Assembly (NCBI GenBank): GCA_965220955.1
Contig: CBDCRK010000019.1
Location: 1 to 11,874, forward strand
Direction: 5' to 3'
From: CBDCRK01 sp965220955
Lineage (GTDB): Bacteria; Desulfobacterota; Binatia; Bin18; CBDCRK01
DNA length: 11,874 nt
Part shown: positions 6,276-11,874 of the stretch, one piece after another
How the letters are laid out: every line of letters starts with the position of its first letter
Position numbering within the stretch: the stretch's first letter is position 1
Program-made: the position numbers and the translations under genes
Notes under the pieces: generated by a model
The model's database searches: none
The model's input: the letters and a program-made list of their open reading frames with translations, nothing else
Told to the model about the DNA's origin: nothing

Positions 6276-6380
6276 CTGAGCAATGAGTTGACGCTTTGAG
6301 TGGGATCCAAAGAAGGCAGTAGCAAATTTTACAAAGCACGGGGTCTCATTTTGAGGAGGTGCTCACAGTCTTTTCAGACC

Positions 6381-6417
6381 CTCTGGAAGGTTGCTTACTA
6401 CGCCGTAGTACCCAGAG
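6381..6417 (+). promoter_or_regulatory. Composite hairpin in the aldolase leader
   Basis: CTCTGG (6381-6386) pairs with CCAGAG (6412-6417). Inside, TACTAC (6396-6401) pairs perfectly with GTAGTA (6405-6410) around a GCC loop. It ends 40 bases before the aldolase ATG, so it may be a leader RNA structure or an operator. No ligand or regulator can be named. Confidence 0.35.
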
Positions 6418-6457
6418 ATAAGCCTTCGACTGACTGTGTGGCGCAGCAAGGAACATC

Positions 6458-7195
6458 ATGAATAAGCACAATGAAGCCCTTTACCAAGCCAGGATCGATC
6501 TCACGGCCGCACTTCGCTGGGCAGACCGGCTCGGACTGAGCGAGGGCATCTGCAATCACTTCAGCCTTGTTGTCCCAGGCACAATAGATCGATTTCTGCT
6601 CAATCCCCAAGGCATCCATTGGTTCGAGCTGCAGGCGAGCGACCTGCTCATTGTCGATCCAGACGGCCACGTGGTCGAAGGAAAGGGGAAGGCCGAGCCA
6701 ACGGCGTTCTTCATCCACTCCCAGATTCACCTCAGCAACCCGTCTGCCAAGTGCGTGCTGCACACGCACATGCCTTATGCGACTGCCTTGTGCGCCATCG
6801 ACGGTGGTCGCCTCGAGTGGATCAGCCAGAATTCGCTGCGCTTCTACGATGGCGTTGCTTACGAAGAGGAGTACAATGGCCTTGCCCTGGATGGGGCGGA
6901 GGGACAGCGTATCAGAGAGAAGCTAGCCAGAGGTAAGGTTTTGTTTCTTGCCAACCATGGCGTGATTGTTACTGGGCCAGACGTTGCAACCGCGTTCGAC
7001 GACTTATACTACCTGGAGCGGGCATGCATGATTCAGGTGCTGGCCCAATCGACAGGTGCGCCACTCAAACGGGTCCCCGACCCTGTGTGCCGTCGAACGC
7101 GCGAGCAGATTGAAGCGGAACGCCAGCAAGCCTCCCTCCATCTGGAGGCAATCAAGCGGATCCTGAGGCGCGAGGCTCCCGAGTTCCTGGAATAG
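6458..7195 (+). CDS. Class II aldolase/adducin family protein
   Basis: A 245-residue protein of the L-fuculose-phosphate-aldolase/adducin fold. Zinc ligands fit HTH in VLHTHMPYATAL (His102, His104) and His167 in FLANHGVIVTG (163-173). Glu80 in GKAEPTAFFIHSQIH is at the place of the catalytic acid. The N-terminal phosphate-site block GLSEGICNHFSLVVPG (26-41) is also present. Members cleave or form C-C bonds in sugar phosphates, decarboxylate, or act as dehydratases; adducin-type members may not be catalytic. ICNHFS replaces the more common GNxS of sugar-phosphate aldolases, so a non-sugar substrate is possible. The ribosome site is AAGGAA six bases before ATG. A VOC-family gene follows 178 bases later and may be in the same pathway. 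The family is secure and the substrate unknown. Confidence 0.93.
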   Translation: MNKHNEALYQARIDLTAALRWADRLGLSEGICNHFSLVVPGTIDRFLLNPQGIHWFELQASDLLIVDPDGHVVEGKGKAEPTAFFIHSQIHLSNPSAKCVLHTHMPYATALCAIDGGRLEWISQNSLRFYDGVAYEEEYNGLALDGAEGQRIREKLARGKVLFLANHGVIVTGPDVATAFDDLYYLERACMIQVLAQSTGAPLKRVPDPVCRRTREQIEAERQQASLHLEAIKRILRREAPEFLE

Positions 7196-7315
7196 TGGGA
7201 ATGTAGCAGTTAGAGGGAGCTTTTCTCTTGCAGAGGAGGCGCAAAGAGGGTAAAGGGAGAGTCAGAACTCATCCCGCATAGGAGAGGGAAAACACTGCCA
7301 CAATAAAGAGGAATT

Positions 7316-7456
7316 ATGGCAGAAGCTTTCCTGTTGTGGGACCACACTTTAGGGATAAAAAGGAGGGACAATTATGCTCACACGACTTTTTCATGTGAAT
7401 ATCTGTGTACGGGATATGGAGCGGTCGGTCCGCTTCTACCAGCAGCTGGGGTTTAA
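7316..7456 (+). CDS. Possible 46-codon leader ORF overlapping the VOC gene
   Basis: ATG 7316 is preceded by AAAGAGGAATT, a good ribosome site closely resembling the one before the cupin gene. The frame runs to TAA 7454-7456, overlapping the first 83 bases of the VOC gene in another frame. The peptide has no recognisable motif and the overlapped part is likely a shadow of the VOC gene. It could be a translated leader or the relic of a former gene start. Confidence 0.2.
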   Translation: MAEAFLLWDHTLGIKRRDNYAHTTFSCEYLCTGYGAVGPLLPAAGV

Positions 7457-7820
7457 CAAAGTTAACGACTTTACGGTGGAAGATCCCAGTGTAGGCGATG
7501 GGCTCGGGATCAAGGCCAATAAGGTGCATGGGGTATTCATGCGTCTTGGCGATGATGCCAACGCGCCAGTGCTTGATCTAGTGCAGTTTGTCGATCCACC
7601 GACCCAGGGCCAACCTTATTCTAGCCTGAACAATGTGGGGATCTGCCGGATCGCTTTTGCCGTTGACGATATTGATAAGACCTACGAAGACTTGAAAAAA
7701 ATGGATGTAGAGTTTGTTGCGCCCCTTAAGACCATCGAGGGAGTGGCTGGCGCCAAAACCAGCTTTGTGTGCTTCAAAGATCCGGACGGCACAGTGCTCG
7801 AACTCATTAGCGGCATGTAG
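7374..7820 (+). CDS. VOC (glyoxalase/bleomycin-resistance/dioxygenase) family protein
   Basis: A 148-residue protein with two beta-alpha-beta-beta-beta modules. The first starts at FHVNICVRDMERSVRFYQQLGF (6-27) and the second at VGICRIAFAVDDIDKTYEDL (88-107). The protein ends with FKDPDGTVLELI (134-145), the standard VOC closing strand. Expected metal-ligand positions are His7, Gln71 (VLDLVQF), Arg92 (ICRIAF) and Glu143. Two of the four are therefore not the usual residues, though an Arg at the third site occurs in some VOC subfamilies. Activities in the superfamily include glyoxalase, epimerase, ring-cleaving dioxygenase and drug binding; none can be assigned. AAAAAGGAGGG gives a strong ribosome site. 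Tandem hairpins follow the gene, and the aldolase gene lies upstream in the same direction. Confidence 0.9.
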   Translation: MLTRLFHVNICVRDMERSVRFYQQLGFNKVNDFTVEDPSVGDGLGIKANKVHGVFMRLGDDANAPVLDLVQFVDPPTQGQPYSSLNNVGICRIAFAVDDIDKTYEDLKKMDVEFVAPLKTIEGVAGAKTSFVCFKDPDGTVLELISGM

Positions 7821-7839
7821 GCAGGGATAGAGGTATGAG

Positions 7840-7857
7840 GGCGTAGAGAACTACGCC
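7840..7857 (+). other. Perfect 7-bp hairpin after the VOC gene
   Basis: GGCGTAG pairs with CTACGCC around an AGAA tetraloop, 20 bases after the stop codon and 24 bases before the stronger terminator hairpin. It may protect the mRNA end or assist termination. Confidence 0.5.
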
Positions 7858-7881
7858 TTGCTAAGGAAGGCCATAGGTTAA

Positions 7882-7918
7882 GCCAGCCTCCTACTGAGGA
7901 GGCTGGCCGTCTATTTCC
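7882..7918 (+). terminator. Rho-independent terminator of the VOC gene
   Basis: GCCAGCCTCCT (7882-7892) pairs perfectly with AGGAGGCTGGC (7897-7907) around an ACTG loop. The 11-bp GC-rich stem is followed by CGTCTATTTCC, a modest T-rich tail. It separates the VOC transcript from pheS-pheT. Confidence 0.72.
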
Positions 7919-7989
7919 TACAGCACGGTTGAGCAGATATCCCGCCCAGCCAGCGCCAGACTTTAACACCACCACTTTCACAAAAAGCG

Positions 7990-8020
7990 GGCTGAGCCGG
8001 ACCCCTCCGAGGCTCAAGCC
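7990..8020 (+). other. Stem-loop upstream of the pheS promoter
   Basis: GGCTGAGCC pairs with GGCTCAAGCC (one bulged A) around a 12-base loop. It lies upstream of the predicted pheS promoter, so it is not part of the predicted pheS leader. It could be a second terminator or a regulator site; no T-run follows. Confidence 0.3.
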
Positions 8021-8057
8021 AGGCTCCTCCCACCTTCTTCCTGATCTCTTTTGGCCA

Positions 8058-8086
8058 TTGAAATTGGCTTCTTAGCCACCTATTCT
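8058..8086 (+). promoter_or_regulatory. Putative sigma-70 promoter of pheS-pheT
   Basis: TTGAAA (8058-8063, 5/6) and TATTCT (8081-8086, 4/6) are separated by exactly 17 bases. The start of transcription would be about 8093, giving a leader of roughly 28 bases, too short for a T-box or a pheM-type attenuator. A small palindrome, TGGCT-TCTT-AGCCA, lies in the spacer. Confidence 0.5.
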
Positions 8087-8120
8087 TGTGACACTCAGAC
8101 CTTATTAAGGAGATCGAAAA

Positions 8121-9134
8121 ATGCAGGAGATCCGCGAACAGCTGATCAGAGACCTGGCTGAAGCAGCTACCGACCCAGAGCTGGAAGAGATTCGTATCCG
8201 CTACCTTGGTCGAAAAGGGGAAATAACCCTGCTACGAAAGAATGCTGACTTCAAATCCATGTCGCCGGATGAGAAAAAGAATTTCGGGCAGCAGTTCAAC
8301 GAGCTAAAGGATTTCGCTGAACAGCAGATTCATGAAGCGCTTGCCAGCAGAAAAGTGGGCCAGAAGCCCAAGACTACTATCGATATGACCCTTCCGGGCC
8401 TGAACAACAGCATGGGTCACCTTCATCCGATTTCACTGGTGCAAATGGAATTGGAAGAGATCTTTCAGGCCATGAGCTTCATGATCTTGAACGGCTATCA
8501 TGTCGAGACGGAGTTCTACAACTTCGAGAGCCTTAATATTCCCAGCGATCACCCTGCACGAGATATGCAGGATACCTACTGGCTGAAGAATGGCATGTTG
8601 CTCCGAACGCACACCTCAGCCAACCAAGTGCGCGCGCTGGAGAGATTGGGGGCACCGCTGCGCGCCATTTTTCCCGGCCGGTGCTTTCGCAACGAAGCCG
8701 TCGACGCCAGCCATGAAAACACCTTTTATCAGCTCGAAGGCCTGATGGTGGATAGAGAAATCTCCGTGGTGAATTTGATTGCCGTTATGAAGGCCCTGTT
8801 GAGCGCGGTCTTTCACCGTGAAGTTACGGTGCGGCTACGCCCAGGATATTTCCCTTTTGTTGAGCCGGGCTTCGAATTGGACATTCAATGCCTGATTTGT
8901 CAGGGCAAGGGCTGTTCTACCTGCAAGAAATCCGGCTGGCTAGAGCTACTTCCCTGCGGCCTAGTGCATCCCCGGGTTCTGGAATTCGGTGGAGTGGACC
9001 CGAATCAGTACAGTGGTTTTGCCTTTGGTCTTGGCCTGACACGGCTGGCTATGATGAAGTACAACATTCCGGATATTCGGCTGCTGAATTCCGGGGATAT
9101 CCGTTTCTGCGAGCAATTTGTTGCGGCTGTCTGA
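8121..9134 (+). CDS. pheS: Phenylalanine--tRNA ligase alpha subunit
   Basis: A 337-residue class II aminoacyl-tRNA synthetase subunit, normal for bacterial PheS. The first 85 residues form the coiled-coil tRNA-binding arm, including RYLGRKGEIT. The catalytic core follows: HPARDMQDTYWL (144-155), LLRTHTSANQVRAL (160-173), motif 2 FPGRCFRNEAVDASHENTFY (184-203) and motif 3 GFAFGLGLTRLAMMKY (299-314). It attaches phenylalanine to tRNA-Phe in the cytoplasm as (alpha-beta)2 with PheT. A four-cysteine insert, CLICQGKGCSTC (257-268), sits before GWLELLPCG; it is absent from E. coli PheS but occurs in some other bacterial lineages and probably binds zinc. AAGGAG lies ten bases before ATG. It is followed 14 bases later by pheT and is probably co-transcribed from the promoter just upstream. 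Confidence 0.98.
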   Translation: MQEIREQLIRDLAEAATDPELEEIRIRYLGRKGEITLLRKNADFKSMSPDEKKNFGQQFNELKDFAEQQIHEALASRKVGQKPKTTIDMTLPGLNNSMGHLHPISLVQMELEEIFQAMSFMILNGYHVETEFYNFESLNIPSDHPARDMQDTYWLKNGMLLRTHTSANQVRALERLGAPLRAIFPGRCFRNEAVDASHENTFYQLEGLMVDREISVVNLIAVMKALLSAVFHREVTVRLRPGYFPFVEPGFELDIQCLICQGKGCSTCKKSGWLELLPCGLVHPRVLEFGGVDPNQYSGFAFGLGLTRLAMMKYNIPDIRLLNSGDIRFCEQFVAAV

Positions 9135-9136
9135 GC

Positions 9137-9141
9137 AGGAG
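9137..9141 (+). promoter_or_regulatory. Shine-Dalgarno site fixing the pheT start
   Basis: AGGAG lies seven bases before ATG 9149. It selects MKISLEW as the N-terminus, as in PheT homologues, although the frame is open far upstream inside pheS. Confidence 0.75.
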
Positions 9142-9148
9142 AAAATCA

Positions 9149-11527
9149 ATGAAAATATCGCTTGAGTGGATTTCTCTCTATGTGGATATATCCGGTGTGT
9201 CCCCGCAAACGGTAGCTGATCGGTTGACCATGTCAACCGCTGAGGTCGAAGGAGTACAAACGCTGACTCGTTGTCTGAAGGGCGTACGGGTTGGTAAGGT
9301 TTTATCGGTTGAGCCTCTTGCCGATGGTCAGAAACTGGCCCGTGTCCAGTGCGGCCCCGACTGCTTTACCACGGTCTGCGGTGCTCCCAATGTCCGAGAA
9401 GGAATGAAATCAGCTTTTGCGCCTGCTGGCGTACAAATTGCCGGCGGGCAACCCGTCGGGGTCAAGGAATTCTCCGGCCATACCAGTCAAGGTATTCTGT
9501 GCTCATCCAATGAACTAGGAATGGGCGGCGGGCACTTCGGCATCCTGGAGATCCCGGATGGGGTTGAGAACGGGGCCTTATTAGCGGATCTCATTCCTCC
9601 CTCAGACACCGTTATTGAAATCGATAACAAGAGCCTTACCCACCGTCCCGATCTGTGGGGACATTATGGCTTTGCCCGTGAAGTTGCCGCTATCTTTGGG
9701 CGGAGACTGCAACCTCTGGAACTGGCCGACCTGTCTATCTACCATGCCTTGCCACCCTATCCTTTGGAGATTGAGGATCTTGAGAACTGCCCTTGCTATG
9801 GCTGCCTGGAGATGGGCGGTGTTGCCGTTGTGCCTGCCCCTCTGGCCATTCAGTACCGCCTGCATGCGCTGGGACAGCGTACCTTTAATATCCTGGTTGA
9901 TCTTACCAATTATATTATGTTGGAACTTGGTCAGCCCATGCACGCCTTCGATGGTAGCCGGCTGCAGGCAGTAAGAGTGGCGCCGTTAGGGTCTGAGGGC
10001 AGCTTTACCACCCTCGATGGTCAGACCCGGCAAATGCTCCCGGCCGATCTGATGATCTGGAACGAAAAAGAGCCGGTGGCACTGGCGGGCATTATGGGCG
10101 GGCTCAACAGTGAAGTCGACACGGGCACCGCCAAACTCCTGCTGGAGAGCGCTAACTTTAAGGATGCCCGCATTCGGCGCACCGCCACCCGTCTGGGCAT
10201 TCAAACGGATGCCAGCCAGCGCTTCGAGAAACAGCAGCCCCCGATCAACACCAAGACCTCAATCGAACGCTTTTTACACTTGATGCAAGCCTCCGGTATG
10301 CAGCCACAAATCCTTTCCCGCTTCACCTACAGTGGAGATCTTAAAGAGGCTGTGCGCCGACTGGAAATACCCAAGGATTTTTTCAACCGGCGGATTGGCA
10401 ATCCTATCTCCAATGAAACGATCGTTTCTATTTTGACCTCCCTTGGTTTTGCGGCTGAGGTTGCCAACGGCACCGTAAAAGTGGGAATTCCGCCCTTCCG
10501 CAGTGAGAAGGATATTTCCCTCCCGGTTGACATCTTGGAAGAAGTCACCCGTATCAACGGCTACGATAATCTAGAGCCAAAGATGCCGGATTTCTTAGTA
10601 GATAAAGTTTCCTTCAACGATCGCCTCCGAACCGAGCACAAGGCTCGCCGCTTACTAGCGCAGGCCCATGGCTTCACGGAGATTCATAACTACAGTTGGT
10701 TTGATGAGTCATGGTTGCAAACCATTGGCTACCAGCCTGGGCCGACTCTGGAAGTAACCAACCCCAGCGCGGAGCAGTATGTCCGTTTACAGACCACACT
10801 CATTCCTAACATTCTGGCGGCGGTTAAAAAAAACGTCCTTCTCCGGGATCGTTTGCAAGTCTTTGAACTGGGACGGGGCTATTTCCCAGCTGGAGAAAGC
10901 GCTTGCCAGGAGGTGAATTTTCTTTCCGGTGCCAGTCTTGAGCACGAAAGGATTGCCCCCCTGGAAGATCATTTTCGTTCCGTCAAGGGAACCCTGGAAG
11001 CCCTGGCACAGCAGTTGAACGTGGGGGCATTCGAGTTTGAGCCGGCTAAGGAAGGCACAACTCCATGGCAGATACCGGGCTGTTTTGTCCATATCCAGCT
11101 GCAAGACCAGGTTATTGGCAGCCTGGGGTTCCTGACTGGACCTCTGCTGGCCGAGATTGCCTCGCAGTCTCAAATTGTCTGGTTTGAGATTGACTTCGAT
11201 AGACTCCAAGGCCCGATCTTTCCCGAGACCAGCTATGAAGCCTCATCCAGATACCCGGGCTCGTGGTTCGATTTCTCTATTGTGGCCAGCCCCGAAGCAG
11301 GTTTTGTCGGACTTGTCCGCCTGCTGGATGAATTTTCTCATCCCTTGCTGAAGAAAAGAGACTTCATTACCCTTTATAAAGGCCAGGGCCTAGAACAAGG
11401 AATGGGCAGTTATACCTTCCGATATTGGATCGAATCCAAAGAAAGAACGCTCACTGGCGAAGAAATCGAGGCTTTCCAGCAGGAATACCTGGAATTCCTC
11501 AAATCCAAGGGACTCAGTCTAAGATAG
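9149..11527 (+). CDS. pheT: Phenylalanine--tRNA ligase beta subunit
   Basis: A 792-residue protein, the usual size of long-form bacterial PheT. Domains in order are: N-terminal MKISLEWISLYVDI; an EMAP/OB-type tRNA-binding domain about 40-150 (GVRVGKVLSVEP, CGAPNVREGMKSAFAPAG, GHTSQGILCSSNELGMG); the B3/B4 editing domain about 205-385 (TFNILVDLTNYIMLELGQPM at 245-264, HAFD, ALAGIMGG at 311-318, LESANF); the B5 domain about 400-480; the catalytic-like core about 485-690; and the C-terminal anticodon-binding FDX-ACB domain about 700-792 (RYPGSWFDFSI, SYTFRYWIESKERTLTGEE). It binds tRNA-Phe and hydrolyses mischarged Tyr-tRNA-Phe. The frame is open upstream into pheS, but the ATG at 9149 with AGGAG and the conserved N-terminus sets the start. 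Confidence 0.98.
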   Translation: MKISLEWISLYVDISGVSPQTVADRLTMSTAEVEGVQTLTRCLKGVRVGKVLSVEPLADGQKLARVQCGPDCFTTVCGAPNVREGMKSAFAPAGVQIAGGQPVGVKEFSGHTSQGILCSSNELGMGGGHFGILEIPDGVENGALLADLIPPSDTVIEIDNKSLTHRPDLWGHYGFAREVAAIFGRRLQPLELADLSIYHALPPYPLEIEDLENCPCYGCLEMGGVAVVPAPLAIQYRLHALGQRTFNILVDLTNYIMLELGQPMHAFDGSRLQAVRVAPLGSEGSFTTLDGQTRQMLPADLMIWNEKEPVALAGIMGGLNSEVDTGTAKLLLESANFKDARIRRTATRLGIQTDASQRFEKQQPPINTKTSIERFLHLMQASGMQPQILSRFTYSGDLKEAVRRLEIPKDFFNRRIGNPISNETIVSILTSLGFAAEVANGTVKVGIPPFRSEKDISLPVDILEEVTRINGYDNLEPKMPDFLVDKVSFNDRLRTEHKARRLLAQAHGFTEIHNYSWFDESWLQTIGYQPGPTLEVTNPSAEQYVRLQTTLIPNILAAVKKNVLLRDRLQVFELGRGYFPAGESACQEVNFLSGASLEHERIAPLEDHFRSVKGTLEALAQQLNVGAFEFEPAKEGTTPWQIPGCFVHIQLQDQVIGSLGFLTGPLLAEIASQSQIVWFEIDFDRLQGPIFPETSYEASSRYPGSWFDFSIVASPEAGFVGLVRLLDEFSHPLLKKRDFITLYKGQGLEQGMGSYTFRYWIESKERTLTGEEIEAFQQEYLEFLKSKGLSLR

Positions 11528-11652
11528 TTTTTCAAGGCCGTTGGCAGATGAACACTCAGGCGATTTCTCAAGGGGAATCAAGGAGTTTTCCAGGCAACTG
11601 AATCGGCAAGAATGAAAAACCATTGTGGACACAAGAAAGGTGAGGGAAAGCC

Positions 11653-11874
11653 ATGGAACACAACAGTCGGATGCCATTAGCAGGTATTAGGGTGATCGAC
11701 TTGACTATTTGGGTCCAGGGACCCTTGGCCTCTATGATGCTTGCAGATCTGGGAGCCGAGGTCATCAAGGTAGAGAAACCGGGACAGGGCGACTTTTCCC
11801 GCGGAGTACAATCGCTCTTTGGTAAGTCTCAGTTCCTACCTGATGGAAAAAATCTGATGTTCGAGGTTGCCAAC
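11653..11874 (+). CDS. CaiB/BaiF family CoA-transferase (N-terminal fragment)
   Basis: The first 74 codons of a gene that leaves the window. Residues 9-45, including LAGIRVIDLT, then QGPLASMMLADLGAEVIKVE and KPGQGD, are the standard opening of class III (CaiB/BaiF) CoA-transferases, where the Rossmann-like domain binds CoA. The catalytic aspartate would be near residue 165-170, outside the window. Such enzymes move CoA between carboxylic acids such as formate/oxalate, carnitine, benzylsuccinate or bile acids. GTGAGG precedes the ATG by about eight bases. It follows pheT by 125 bases with no strong terminator seen between. Its acid substrate is unknown. With the other enzymes here it may activate a ring-cleavage product, which is inference. 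Confidence 0.92.
   Translation, partial: MEHNSRMPLAGIRVIDLTIWVQGPLASMMLADLGAEVIKVEKPGQGDFSRGVQSLFGKSQFLPDGKNLMFEVAN

Larger units (their letters stand above)
6000..6457. other. Gene-poor divergent region
   Basis: 458 bases between the leftward enoyl-CoA hydratase-family gene and the rightward aldolase gene. It contains a 50-codon leftward reading frame that may be a gene remnant, an imperfect inverted repeat at 6243-6275 and a composite hairpin at 6381-6417. A perfect AGGAGGTG at 6354-6361 has no usable start codon at the right distance. I see no convincing sigma-70 promoter, tRNA, repeat array or transposase. Confidence 0.6.

Noticed and set aside
7921..8120. T-box or other amino-acid-responsive leader before pheS
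   Set aside because: No T-box consensus sequence is visible and the predicted transcript leader is only about 28 bases.
8888..9148. An 87-codon upstream extension of the pheT frame
   Set aside because: It lies almost entirely inside pheS in another frame and has no PheT-like content. The conserved N-terminus and AGGAG site support 9149.

Overview
This window comes from a bacterial chromosome. It has moderate GC (a little above half by eye, not computed), strong AGGAGG-type ribosome binding sites, and adjacent pheS-pheT housekeeping genes. The rest encodes small catabolic-type enzymes: two crotonase-fold proteins, a cupin, a progesterone-5-beta-reductase-like SDR, a SnoaL-like protein, a class II aldolase, a VOC protein and a CaiB-type CoA-transferase. 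That mix, together with a four-cysteine insert in PheS, recalls uncultured soil, sediment or marine lineages rich in CoA-transferases and crotonases (for example Chloroflexota/Dehalococcoidia, Tectomicrobia or Desulfobacterota). The sequence alone does not settle the phylum.

Layout. Positions 1-2285 are read leftwards: a cupin (2285-1809), a crotonase-fold protein closely resembling 6-oxocamphor hydrolase (1698-937), and the first 309 codons of an ABC-F ATPase (927 to the edge). The last two are separated by only 9 bases. A putative promoter lies upstream of the cupin, and a hairpin spans its stop codon. Reading rightwards from 2437 come a PRISE-type enone reductase, a terminator-like hairpin, the N-terminal half of an MFS transporter that stops before TM7, and a SnoaL-like protein. 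A leftward enoyl-CoA hydratase-family gene follows (5999-5175). Positions 6000-6457 hold no convincing gene, only a short possible gene remnant and two inverted repeats. Rightwards again come a class II aldolase, a VOC protein with a terminator, a promoter, the pheS-pheT operon, and the start of a CaiB/BaiF CoA-transferase that runs off the right edge.

How the genes may work together. PheS and PheT form the phenylalanyl-tRNA synthetase tetramer. Most of the others could act on cyclic or terpenoid-like carbonyl compounds. The PRISE enzyme would reduce a C=C bond conjugated to a carbonyl. The 6-oxocamphor-hydrolase-like enzyme would open a cyclic 1,3-diketone by retro-Claisen cleavage. CoA-transferase and hydratase-type enzymes could then process the acid product. 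This pathway is inferred from family and neighbourhood; the gene orientations do not make it a single operon. It is the best candidate here for an undescribed system.
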